DNA of 42,971 bases from Bacteroidota bacterium (GTDB lineage Bacteria; Bacteroidota; Bacteroidia; M30B66): assembly GCA_027490225.1 (NCBI GenBank), contig JAIXYK010000015.1:1-42971 (forward strand). The letters run 5' to 3'. Positions 26,379 through 33,349 of this stretch are shown here, piece by piece (position 1 is the first letter of the stretch; every line of letters begins with the position of its first letter). Both the position numbers and the translations under genes were made by a program. The notes below the pieces were generated by a model. That model did no database searches and was not told the DNA's origin. It saw nothing but the letters and a program-made list of their open reading frames with translations.

Positions 26379-26463
26379 TTAGTATATTATTTCTTATACC
26401 GCAAAGAAACTCAGATTTCATTCAAATCACAATAAATTTTGTGCTTAATTCAGAAACAATTTT

Positions 26464-26481
26464 GCCAATAACACAATTGGC
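26464..26481. promoter_or_regulatory. Inverted repeat over the -33 region of the pirin promoter
   Basis: GCCAAT (26464-26469) and ATTGGC (26476-26481) are perfect 6-base inverted arms six bases apart. The right arm contains the predicted -33 TTG of the pirin gene. It lies midway in the S46/pirin divergent region and could serve as an operator. Confidence 0.4.
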
Positions 26482-26508
26482 TTTTAACATAAAAAGCAAT
26501 TATCTTTC
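26477..26508 (+). promoter_or_regulatory. Promoter of the pirin gene
   Basis: TTG (26477-26479), 21 bases, then TATCTTTC (26501-26508), one base off the TAnnTTTG consensus. It implies a leader of about 95 bases before ATG 26606. Confidence 0.5.
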
Positions 26509-26605
26509 GGTCTGTAAATCGCTTTGTTTGCTTTTCATTTATTTCAAGAACAACTAAGCATTTACTATTGTTATTATTGCAAAGAAAAATTCCAAACCCT
26601 TTCAA

Positions 26606-27748
26606 ATGAGCGATTCCTTAAAACGCAGAAGTTTCTTAAACCGTTTGTCTTTAGGGCTTTCAACAGCTTTGTTGGCCCCGCTAAACAGCATGTCAAACAG
26701 CATTAAAAATTCTATCAATCCTCAAGATACCAACGTGAATCCAATAAAATCTATAAAGCCACTCGGTTTTCAATGGGAAACCCAAGACCCATTTTTGTTT
26801 TGTGTACACCACGAAGATAAATTCCCACAAGGCAACGAACTCATGGGGCCAGCCCAAACCCATTTCAAAGGCCGACACATGGGCGACGATTTTATCATCA
26901 AAGACGGTTTCCGAATGTACCATGGTAAAACTGTTCCAGGATTTCCCGGCCATCCACACCGTGGTTTCGAAACCATTACCGTAGTGCGCGAAGGTTTGGT
27001 AGACCATGCCGATTCCTTAGGTGCTGCTGGTCGTTACGGCAATGGGGATGTGCAGTGGATGACAGCCGGCAAAGGTGTGCAGCATTCAGAAATGTTTCCT
27101 TTGCTCAAAGCCGATAAAGAAAACCCAATGGAGCTTTTTCAAATTTGGCTCAACCTGCCTAAGAAAAACAAAATGGTAAATCCACACTTTAAAATGTTGT
27201 GGAAAGAAGATATTCAACGCTATACCTACACCGATGGCAATAAAAATGTGAGCTCCGTTGAGGTAATTGCCGGAAAATTGGGCAATATAAAGGCTCCCAC
27301 ACCACCGCCAGATTCCTGGGCTGCCGACCCTAAAAACGAAGTAGGCGTATGGAACATTAAAATGCCAGCAAATGCTGTTTTTCTTTTACCAAAAGCTTCA
27401 GATGGCATTAACCGCACAGCTTATTTTTACGAAGGAAATAGCCTTTTTGTAGCTGGACAGGAGATTCCAAAATACAGCGCCATCGAATTAGTTGCCAATG
27501 TTGATATTACAATAAGGTCAACCGCCGAAACCAGTATTTTAATTCTTCAAGGCCGCCCAATTGGTGAAGTTGTAATTCAGTATGGCCCATTTGTAATGAA
27601 CACCAAAGAAGAAATAAACCAGGCATTCGAAGATTACCACCAAACAAAATTCGGAGGCTGGCCTTGGCCCAAATACGACCAGGTGCACGCCCGCAACAAG
27701 GGCCGTTTTGCCAAACACGCCGATGGTCGTTTAGAAGAAAAGGCATAG
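26606..27748 (+). CDS. Pirin-family cupin protein with a twin-arginine export signal
   Basis: 380 residues. The N-terminus MSDSLKRRSFLNRLSLGLS, followed by a hydrophobic stretch to about residue 26, fits a Tat signal (R-R-x-F-L at 7-11). Pirins are normally cytoplasmic or nuclear. The pirin domain follows: HPHRGFETITVV and MTAGKGVQHSEMF supply the expected three His and one Glu metal ligands. The C-terminal cupin half is present (TSILILQGRPIGEVVIQYGPFVMNTKEE). At roughly 340 residues after the signal it is longer than many bacterial pirins (about 230-290), with extra sequence in the second half. Some pirins are quercetinases, but the role here is unknown. Downstream is a hairpin-rich element starting immediately after the stop. 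Confidence 0.85.
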   Translation: MSDSLKRRSFLNRLSLGLSTALLAPLNSMSNSIKNSINPQDTNVNPIKSIKPLGFQWETQDPFLFCVHHEDKFPQGNELMGPAQTHFKGRHMGDDFIIKDGFRMYHGKTVPGFPGHPHRGFETITVVREGLVDHADSLGAAGRYGNGDVQWMTAGKGVQHSEMFPLLKADKENPMELFQIWLNLPKKNKMVNPHFKMLWKEDIQRYTYTDGNKNVSSVEVIAGKLGNIKAPTPPPDSWAADPKNEVGVWNIKMPANAVFLLPKASDGINRTAYFYEGNSLFVAGQEIPKYSAIELVANVDITIRSTAETSILILQGRPIGEVVIQYGPFVMNTKEEINQAFEDYHQTKFGGWPWPKYDQVHARNKGRFAKHADGRLEEKA

Positions 27749-27750
27749 AT

Positions 27751-27830
27751 TTTTTTGGGCGGCTGCCGGGCTATCGTTTCAAGCTCCTACGGAGGCTTTC
27801 CACTTCTATCCCTGCCGCGGCTGTATTGGT
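27751..27830 (+). repeat. GC-richer hairpin element, possibly a dispersed intergenic repeat
   Basis: Starts TTTTTTGGGCGGCTGCCGGG just after the pirin stop. It contains a hairpin AAGCTCC-TAC-GGAGGCTT (27781-27798, one bulged base) and continues TTTCCACTTCTATCCC. From memory, sequences beginning TTTTGGGC and containing GGGCTATC and TTTCCACT-CTATCCC are scattered between genes in many Bacteroidota genomes. A second, differently built copy lies at 28941-29025. It may also work as a terminator for the pirin gene. Confidence 0.45.
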
Positions 27831-27893
27831 AAATTTGTACATCATGGTCGATAGGTGAGCATGATGGTTTATGCAGCTTGTTATAATAATGTC

Positions 27894-27906
27894 ACCCCTT
27901 CGGGGT
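27894..27906. repeat. Small CCCC/GGGG hairpin
   Basis: ACCCC-TTC-GGGGT forms a five-pair stem with a three-base loop in an otherwise AT-rich stretch (ATAATGTCACCCCTTCGGGG). Similar short hairpins occur in Bacteroidota intergenic repeats. Its function is unknown. Confidence 0.4.
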
Positions 27907-27986
27907 TGGCATATTGGACAAAGACAGCATTTTATAAAATGAAACCTTAAAAAATCAGCGAAATGCAGATAATTACCAGAAATCCT

Positions 27987-28018
27987 AATTATTAATTCTT
28001 CATTATTAACTATTCATT
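27987..28018 (+). repeat. 32-bp AT-rich direct repeat, left copy
   Basis: Matches 28904-28935 at 31 of 32 bases (the single difference is at position 8: A here, C there). The two copies are 917 bp apart and lie on either side of the toxin-antitoxin pair and the gene remnant. The low complexity (AATTATT...TTCATTATTAACTATTCATT) weakens the case a little. Confidence 0.65.
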
Positions 28019-28035
28019 TTCACTATAAAAAGAAG

Positions 28036-28068
28036 TTGCATAATGCTTTTAAATTATTTCTAAATTTG
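28036..28068 (+). promoter_or_regulatory. Promoter of the toxin-antitoxin operon
   Basis: TTG (28036-28038), 22 bases, then TAAATTTG (28061-28068), a perfect Bacteroidota promoter. Transcription should begin within the palindrome that follows. Confidence 0.7.
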
Positions 28069-28070
28069 AC

Positions 28071-28082
28071 ACTCAATTGAGT
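28071..28082. promoter_or_regulatory. 12-bp perfect palindrome, likely autoregulatory operator
   Basis: ACTCAATTGAGT is its own reverse complement. It begins two bases after the -7 box and ends three bases before the antitoxin ATG, so it covers the expected transcription start. Antitoxins of RelBE/ParDE type commonly repress their own operon from such sites; binding here is inferred. Confidence 0.6.
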
Positions 28083-28085
28083 ATT

Positions 28086-28283
28086 ATGGAAGCAGTTATA
28101 ATAAATGCAGAAAATAAAGCAGACATTGCTTTTATAATAAAACTAGCTAAAAAGCTAGGTATGTCAGCAAAAGCATTGACAAATGCTGAAATTGAAGATT
28201 GGAAACTGGCTCAAAAAATTGATATTGGAATGAAAACTTCGACTGTAAGCAGAAACGAAGTGTTGAAGGCGCTAAATAAATGA
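28086..28283 (+). CDS. Antitoxin of a type II toxin-antitoxin pair
   Basis: Short protein of 65 residues from ATG 28086 (an in-frame TTG nine bases upstream lies in the palindrome and is less likely). It has an N-terminal beta-like stretch (MEAVIINAENKADIAFIIKLAKKLG) and a charged C-terminal half, as in small antitoxins that wrap RelE/ParE toxins. I do not recognise a precise family. The identification rests on size, the four-base ATGA overlap with the toxin gene, and the palindromic operator. Confidence 0.75.
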   Translation: MEAVIINAENKADIAFIIKLAKKLGMSAKALTNAEIEDWKLAQKIDIGMKTSTVSRNEVLKALNK

Positions 28284-28546
28284 AAGTAGAATTTAAAAAT
28301 TCTTTCTTAAAAGACTTGAAAAAGCTCAAGAATAAGTCTTTACAAAACTCAATTTATAACTGCATACTTCAAATAGAATCGGCTCCTAATGTTTCATCAA
28401 TTAAAAACATCAAAAAACTAAAAGGGTTTGAAACCCATTACAGAATAAAAATTGGTGATTATAGAATTGGTGTTAAACTAGAAAACGAAGTTATTTATTT
28501 GGTTGTTTTCGAGCACAGAAAAGACATTTACAAGTATTTCCCTTAA
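28280..28546 (+). CDS. RelE/ParE-superfamily toxin
   Basis: 88 residues. The opening VEFKNSFLKDLKKLKN and the later KLKGFETHYRIKIGDYRIGVKLENEVIYLVVFEHRKDIYKYFP are the classic RelE/ParE fold: helix with Lys-rich face, then RIKIGDYRIG strands and the final HRKDIYK-F segment that carries basic catalytic or binding residues in RelE-type ribosome-dependent mRNases. Family known: RelE cleaves mRNA on the ribosome, ParE inhibits gyrase. The terminal HRKDIY pattern leans towards RelE, but this is not certain. It is coupled to the antitoxin by ATGA. Confidence 0.88.
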   Translation: MKVEFKNSFLKDLKKLKNKSLQNSIYNCILQIESAPNVSSIKNIKKLKGFETHYRIKIGDYRIGVKLENEVIYLVVFEHRKDIYKYFP

Positions 28547-28621
28547 ATGAATCATTGTTTAAAAAACGAAACTCTTCAACCTTAAACAATTGCCCAATTA
28601 TTAACTTTTCTGTTTAATTAT

Positions 28622-28813
28622 TCATTCCAAACCAGCTTTTCTAAATACCTCACCTTGCCATTCCAAGGCTAAGGTATATAAATATATCTCGTTAATGGTT
28701 CTTTCTATTGTTTCGAAATCTCTTATATCACTTACGGCTTGGTTCCTCTGGCTGGCAGCGGTACGTTTTGCTTGTTCTTTATTTTCATTTAAAATTATTC
28801 GATTGATTGAAAC
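28622..28813 (-). pseudogene. C-terminal remnant of an unidentified gene
   Basis: On the minus strand an open frame of 63 codons ends in TGA at 28622-28624. The peptide looks protein-like: helical, charged, with no low complexity (for example NENKEQAKRTAASQRN, DFETIERTINEIYLYTLA, LEWQGEVFRKAGLE). It has no ATG, GTG or TTG start in frame, and a TAG stop lies directly upstream (28814-28816). Beyond that the same frame contains further stops. It is therefore best read as the decayed end of a gene, probably a helical protein. I do not recognise the family. It is below the size and start rules of simple ORF finding. Confidence 0.5.
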
Positions 28814-28903
28814 CTAATGGATATTTGGGTTAAAACCCTTGTCTATGTTAGCATTTAATGAAATGCATCTTCAAAAAACAAATTTAACCCTATCAATACC
28901 GCC

Positions 28904-28935
28904 AATTATTCATTCTTCATTATTAACTATTCATT
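28904..28935 (+). repeat. 32-bp AT-rich direct repeat, right copy
   Basis: Same orientation as the copy at 27987-28018, 31 of 32 bases identical. A looser partial echo (AATTATTCATTCC) lies at 28616-28628. Confidence 0.65.
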
Positions 28936-28940
28936 AAATG

Positions 28941-29025
28941 AATTTCCACTTCAATTGTATTCCCGCACGAGTGGGTGAGCCAAGCACCTTGTGCAGGCGA
29001 ACACGCGACCTGAAAGGGCGTGCCC
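28941..29025 (-). repeat. Second GC-richer intergenic element
   Basis: Read on the minus strand it starts TTTTGGGCACGCCCTTTCAG and runs through GC-rich hairpin-prone sequence (CTGCACAAGGTGC at about 28984-28996) to CCCGCACGAG-like bases. It shares the TTTTGGGC opening with the element at 27751-27830, in opposite orientation. It also contains TTTCCACTTC on the plus strand. It belongs, from memory, to the same loose type of Bacteroidota intergenic repeat. Confidence 0.4.
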
Positions 29026-29063
29026 AAAATTATTAGCTCTTTTGTTGTATTGCTACATTAAAA

Positions 29064-29093
29064 TTGCAATTCAACTACAACGTGTTAACTTCG
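29064..29093 (+). promoter_or_regulatory. Promoter of the MMPL-rfbA-SDR-prenyl synthase operon
   Basis: TTG (29064-29066), exactly 19 bases, then TAACTTCG (29086-29093), followed by CGGC. It matches the Bacteroidota consensus with T to C in the last TTTG and is near-identical to the dxs box. The ATG is 53 bases further on. A second box-like TACCTTTC lies at 29111-29118. Confidence 0.65.
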
Positions 29094-29145
29094 CGGCTCG
29101 TTTGGTGCCGTTACCTTTCGATGAAATTTGTAGATTTAGCAAACC

Positions 29146-31557
29146 ATGTGGGGAAAGCTGTCTCGTATTATTCTGCGCAATCGTTTGCCAATTTTGCTGG
29201 TAATTGGTGCCATTACAGTTGTAATGGGCTGGTTTGCTACCAAGGCAGAAATGACCTACACGCTGGCGCAAATTCTTCCTAACGATGACCCTGAATATGT
29301 ATCCTACAAGAATTTTAAGGAAAAATTTGGTGAAGATGCCAACGTACTGGTTATTGGATTTGAGTCAGATAGCCTTTTTAAGCTTGACCTGTTTAACGAT
29401 TGGTACACCACAGGCGAATCGCTCAAGAAAATAGAAAGCGTTAAAAATGTATTGTCTGTAACAGGCATTTACAACTTAACGCGCAACGATTCTCTTAAGA
29501 AATTCGACCTTTTGCCTGTTGTAAAACAACTTCCTAGAACCCAGCAGGAGCTTGATAGTATTCAACAAGTCGTATTGTCGCTTCCGTTTTACAAAGAACT
29601 GCTACTTTCTAAAACTGAAACTGGTAATTATGCAACTGTAATGCTCCTCACCTTGGACCAGCAAAGTATTGACAGAAAAGGAAGACGTGAGCTTATTAAC
29701 CAAATTACCGCATTAACCGATGCATTTGGCGAAAAACACAAAACAACCATCCATTATTCGGGTTTGCCTTACATACGAACCATCAACTCGGAAAAATTAA
29801 AAGGCGAGTTGGGTTTGTTTTTAGGCTTGTCGATGCTGGTAACGGCATTGGTGCTTTTTCTGTTTTTTAAATCGGTAAAAGCCATTATTTTCCCAATGCT
29901 GGTGGTGGTGCTAAGTGTAATATGGTGCGTGGGAACAATGGTAATGCTGGGCTACAAGATTACGGTGCTCACAGCTTTGATTCCTCCCTTGATAGTTATT
30001 ATAGGAATACCCAACTGTATTTTCCTCACCAATAATTTCCACAGGGAATACAAGGGCCATGGCAATAAAATGAAGGCCATTGCCAGGGTTTTGCAACGCA
30101 TTGGAAATGCCACTTTTCTAACCAATTTTAATACAGCCCTTGGTTTCATTACGTTTGCTTTTACGCAAAGTAAAATATTAAAGGAATTTGGTATTTTATC
30201 TTCTATCAATGTAATGCAGGTTTTTATTCTGAGCATTACAGTATTACCTATTTTTTATTCTTACATACAATCTCCAAAGCCAAAGCAGATAAAGCACTTA
30301 GACAATGTGCGGATGCAAAAAGTGGTAGATTTTTTAATTCTACTGGTTACCAGGTATAGAAAAGCCATTTACTTTAGTGCAGTGTTAATAGTTGGGTTTA
30401 GCATTTGGGGAATGACACAAATAAAAACCACAGGAAATTTTACTGACGACATTCCAGAAACCAATAAACTCATTACGGATCTTCATTTTTTCGAAAAGAA
30501 TTTTCATGGGGTAATGCCATTTGAAATTACCATCGACACCAAAAAGAAAAATGGTGTTATGAAACTCTCAACGCTCAAAAAAATAGAGCAGCTGCAGAAT
30601 GAATTAAAGAAATATCCTGAATTTTCTAAAGCCTTATCAATTGTAGAAGTGATAAAGTTTTCAAAACAAGGTTTCTATGGCGGAGATTCTACGGAATATC
30701 GCTTGCCCAACAATGAAGAAGTTACTTTTTTGCTGCCTTACGCACAAAATACGAATTTAAAAAGTTCTTCTACACGCTCATTTTTAGATAGCAACTCACA
30801 GGTAACTCGCATTAGCGTGCAAATGGCAGATATCGGCACCACAGAAATGTCGCGAATTAAAGCAGATGTAAAACCTAAAATTGATTCCATATTTTCTCCT
30901 GATAAGTACGACGTAAAACTTACAGGCTCAAGTATCGTATTTTTACAAGGAACTGATTATTTAATTGATAATTTATTGATGAGTCTAATTGCAGCCATCA
31001 TTTTAATAAGTGGCCTGATGTATTTTATGTTTTACTCATTCAAAATGCTGCTTATTTCATCTATTCCTAACATTATTCCTTTGCTTTTTACTGCAGGTTT
31101 GATGGGCTTCTTTGGTGTTTCTCTCAAAACATCCACCATTTTAGTTTTTAATATTGCTTACGGAATTACTGTAGATAGCGCCATTCACTTCTTTTCTAAG
31201 TATGGGCAAGATTTAAAACTCTATAAAAACGATATAAGAAAAAGTGTGATTTCATCGATGAAAGACACCACCAACAGCATTATTTACACATCAATAATCT
31301 TATTGCTGGGCTTTTTCATATTTGTATTTTCAAGTTTTGGTGGAACAATCGCTTTGGGCGTTTTGATTTCTATTACCATTTTCGTAGGATTGTTCACTAA
31401 TTTATTGCTACTACCATCTTTGTTACTTTCTATTGACCATGCATTTCACATAAAGGCCTACAAAGAGCCATTGATAATGGTTTTCGATGAAGAAGAAGAC
31501 ATAGATTTGGACAGCTTAACTATCAGAAAAAATCACAACGATACCGACGATTTATGA
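29146..31557 (+). CDS. MMPL/RND-superfamily transporter (lipid exporter-like)
   Basis: Integral membrane protein of 803 residues with two repeats, each made of one helix, a periplasmic domain and a bundle of about five helices. The first helix follows the N-terminus ([20 protein letters not shown]). The periplasmic segment opens with [19 protein letters not shown], typical of the MMPL/HpnN/patched-like group rather than tripartite drug pumps. The second bundle has [21 protein letters not shown], the family's proton-relay helix. Known relatives export hydrophobic lipids such as hopanoids or mycolic acid carriers. No fusion-protein gene is adjacent. It is the first gene of an operon whose next three genes overlap or abut: the rfbA ATG overlaps this stop. 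Confidence 0.85.
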   Translation: MWGKLSRIILRNRLPILLVIGAITVVMGWFATKAEMTYTLAQILPNDDPEYVSYKNFKEKFGEDANVLVIGFESDSLFKLDLFNDWYTTGESLKKIESVKNVLSVTGIYNLTRNDSLKKFDLLPVVKQLPRTQQELDSIQQVVLSLPFYKELLLSKTETGNYATVMLLTLDQQSIDRKGRRELINQITALTDAFGEKHKTTIHYSGLPYIRTINSEKLKGELGLFLGLSMLVTALVLFLFFKSVKAIIFPMLVVVLSVIWCVGTMVMLGYKITVLTALIPPLIVIIGIPNCIFLTNNFHREYKGHGNKMKAIARVLQRIGNATFLTNFNTALGFITFAFTQSKILKEFGILSSINVMQVFILSITVLPIFYSYIQSPKPKQIKHLDNVRMQKVVDFLILLVTRYRKAIYFSAVLIVGFSIWGMTQIKTTGNFTDDIPETNKLITDLHFFEKNFHGVMPFEITIDTKKKNGVMKLSTLKKIEQLQNELKKYPEFSKALSIVEVIKFSKQGFYGGDSTEYRLPNNEEVTFLLPYAQNTNLKSSSTRSFLDSNSQVTRISVQMADIGTTEMSRIKADVKPKIDSIFSPDKYDVKLTGSSIVFLQGTDYLIDNLLMSLIAAIILISGLMYFMFYSFKMLLISSIPNIIPLLFTAGLMGFFGVSLKTSTILVFNIAYGITVDSAIHFFSKYGQDLKLYKNDIRKSVISSMKDTTNSIIYTSIILLLGFFIFVFSSFGGTIALGVLISITIFVGLFTNLLLLPSLLLSIDHAFHIKAYKEPLIMVFDEEEDIDLDSLTIRKNHNDTDDL

Positions 31558-32414
31558 AAGGAATAATACTAGCAGGAGGCTCAGGAACGAGGTTGCACCC
31601 TTTAACACTGGCTGTGAGCAAACAGCTAATGCCGGTTTATGATAAGCCTATGATTTATTATCCATTGTCAACTTTAATGTTGGCTGGAATTAAAGAAATT
31701 CTTATTATTTCTACACCTCACGATTTGCCGCACTTTAAAAAATTATTGGGAGATGGTAAAAGTCTTGGAATGGAGTTAAGTTATGCAGAACAACCCAATC
31801 CCAATGGACTTGCCCAAGCATTTGTTATTGGTGAGTCATTTATTGGAAACGATAAATGTGCGTTGATTTTGGGAGATAATATTTTTTACGCAGCAGGAAT
31901 GTCAGGTCTTTTGCAGAAAAATAACGATCCTGATGGAGGTGTTGTTTTTGCTTACCATGTTTCCGACCCTGAAAGGTATGGTGTGGTGGAATTTGATAAA
32001 GAAATGAAAGCCATTTCAATTGAAGAAAAACCTCTGCAACCTAAATCTAATTATGCGGTACCAGGGCTATATTTTTACGATAATTCTGTGGTAGAAATAG
32101 CTAAGAACTTGAAACCTAGTGCTCGTGGCGAATACGAAATTACGGATGTAAACAAACATTACCTGAAAGAAGGAAAATTGAAAGTTGGTGTTTTAGATAG
32201 AGGCACAGCCTGGCTGGACACTGGAACTTTCGACTCCTTAATGCAGGCAGGTCAATTTGTTCAAGTAATAGAACAAAGACAAGCATTGAAAATTGGATGT
32301 ATTGAAGAAGTTGCTTGGAGAAAGGGCTTTATTTCAGGAGATCAATTGGCACAATTAGCCGAACCTCTTAAAAAAAGCGGTTATGGTGATTACTTATTAA
32401 ATTTATTAAAATGA
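31554..32414 (+). CDS. rfbA: Glucose-1-phosphate thymidylyltransferase
   Basis: Makes dTDP-glucose from dTTP and glucose 1-phosphate, the entry step for dTDP-deoxysugars. It has 286 residues. The nucleotide loop [13 protein letters not shown] (residues 6-18), the [20 protein letters not shown] signature, LGDNIFY, and the later [20 protein letters not shown] and [14 protein letters not shown] segments are all intact. It overlaps the transporter gene by four bases (ATGA) and the SDR gene by four bases. No rfbB, rfbC or rfbD is within the window, so the rest of a dTDP-rhamnose route must lie elsewhere or the sugar is different. Confidence 0.95.
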   Translation: MKGIILAGGSGTRLHPLTLAVSKQLMPVYDKPMIYYPLSTLMLAGIKEILIISTPHDLPHFKKLLGDGKSLGMELSYAEQPNPNGLAQAFVIGESFIGNDKCALILGDNIFYAAGMSGLLQKNNDPDGGVVFAYHVSDPERYGVVEFDKEMKAISIEEKPLQPKSNYAVPGLYFYDNSVVEIAKNLKPSARGEYEITDVNKHYLKEGKLKVGVLDRGTAWLDTGTFDSLMQAGQFVQVIEQRQALKIGCIEEVAWRKGFISGDQLAQLAEPLKKSGYGDYLLNLLK

Positions 32415-33349
32415 CAAAATTTTTAATTACCGGTGGTGCCGGGTTTATTGGAAGTTGCCTGGCCGAAAAATTGGCCGAGAAGCCTGAAAACTATGTAGTA
32501 GTAGTTGACAATTTGCGAACAGGCGAACTGAAAAAAGTTCCTTCTTCTGTGCATAATAACATTCATTTTATAAAATGCGATGCAAACGATTACAGAGATA
32601 TCTCTGCAATTTTTTTCGCCTATCGCTTCGATTATGTTTTCCATTATGCAGCGCTTGTTGGTGTTTTGAGAACATTACAAAATCCTGTTTCAGTGTTAGA
32701 AGATATTGCAGGAATTGAAAATATCTTGAAGCTTTCTAAAAACACAGGTGTTAAGCGGGTTTATTTCTCTTCTTCCTCTGAAGTATATGGCGAACCAGTT
32801 GAGTTCCCTCAAAATGAGCATACAACTCCATTAAACTCTCGTTTGCCATACGCCATTGTAAAAAATGTGGGCGAGGCTTACCTGCGTTCTTACCAAAAAG
32901 AATATGATTTAGAATACACCATTTTCCGTTTTTTCAACACCTTCGGACCAAAGCAAAGTAAGGATTTTGTAATTTCTAAATTCTTAAAAGCCGCTTTAAA
33001 CAATGAGCCAATTTCTATTTATGGTGATGGCTCACAAACGCGTACTTTCTGTTTTATTGACGACAATATTGAAGCCTGCACCAATGCATTTTACCACAAT
33101 ATGTATGTGAATGATGTAGTAAATGTGGGCGGAACTATTGAGATTACCATTTTAGAAGTTGCTAAAACAATTATCAAATTGGCCAATTCTTCATCTAAAA
33201 TAGTATTTGTTCCAGCTTTGGAAGAAGGAGATATGACAAGAAGAAAGCCCGATACCACTAAAATGAGCAAATTAATAAATCGACCATTGATTACATTTGA
33301 GGAAGGTTTAAGAAAAGTAATTGCCGACACTTCATATATTTTAGGGTAA
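32411..33349 (+). CDS. NAD-dependent epimerase/dehydratase (extended SDR)
   Basis: Nucleotide-sugar-modifying enzyme, 312 residues. The Rossmann motif TGGAGFIG spans 7-14, with an acidic residue binding the adenosine ribose in [10 protein letters not shown]. The active site has the [10 protein letters not shown] stretch and the YxxxK pair Tyr147/Lys151, and the C-terminal substrate part has [10 protein letters not shown] and [14 protein letters not shown]. These last motifs resemble UDP-glucuronate decarboxylases and dTDP-glucose 4,6-dehydratases. The exact substrate cannot be fixed. It overlaps rfbA by four bases and abuts the prenyl synthase (TAAATG), so it likely acts on the dTDP-sugar made by RfbA or on a UDP-sugar. 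Confidence 0.88.
   Translation: MTKFLITGGAGFIGSCLAEKLAEKPENYVVVVDNLRTGELKKVPSSVHNNIHFIKCDANDYRDISAIFFAYRFDYVFHYAALVGVLRTLQNPVSVLEDIAGIENILKLSKNTGVKRVYFSSSSEVYGEPVEFPQNEHTTPLNSRLPYAIVKNVGEAYLRSYQKEYDLEYTIFRFFNTFGPKQSKDFVISKFLKAALNNEPISIYGDGSQTRTFCFIDDNIEACTNAFYHNMYVNDVVNVGGTIEITILEVAKTIIKLANSSSKIVFVPALEEGDMTRRKPDTTKMSKLINRPLITFEEGLRKVIADTSYILG

Larger units (their letters stand above)
27749..28085. other. Non-coding gap between pirin and the toxin-antitoxin genes
   Basis: No convincing gene. It contains a GC-richer hairpin element directly after the pirin stop (27749-27830), a small CCCC-TTC-GGGG hairpin (27894-27906), an AT-rich 32-bp repeat copy (27987-28018) and the promoter and operator of the toxin-antitoxin pair. 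The GC-rich patches contrast with the AT-rich surroundings. Confidence 0.6.
28547..29145. other. Non-coding gap with gene remnant, repeats and the MMPL promoter
   Basis: About 600 bases without an intact gene. It holds a 63-codon remnant on the minus strand (28622-28813), a weak GGGTT-AA-AACCC hairpin at 28828-28839, the right 32-bp repeat (28904-28935), a second GC-richer element (28941-29025) and the promoter of the next operon (29064-29093). Confidence 0.6.

Noticed and set aside
26693-27746. Several minus-strand frames of 60-100 codons opposite the pirin gene
   Set aside because: All are shadows of the pirin coding region: Trp/Gly/Pro-rich translations without domains, while the plus strand has the intact metal ligands.
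27987-28935. CRISPR array made of the 32-bp repeats
   Set aside because: There are only two good copies, 917 bp apart, with genes between them and no regular spacers, and no cas genes nearby.
28991-29282. Two short plus-strand frames of about 70 codons before and across the MMPL start
   Set aside because: They overlap the GC-richer intergenic element, the promoter and the start of the transporter in other frames, and their peptides look random.
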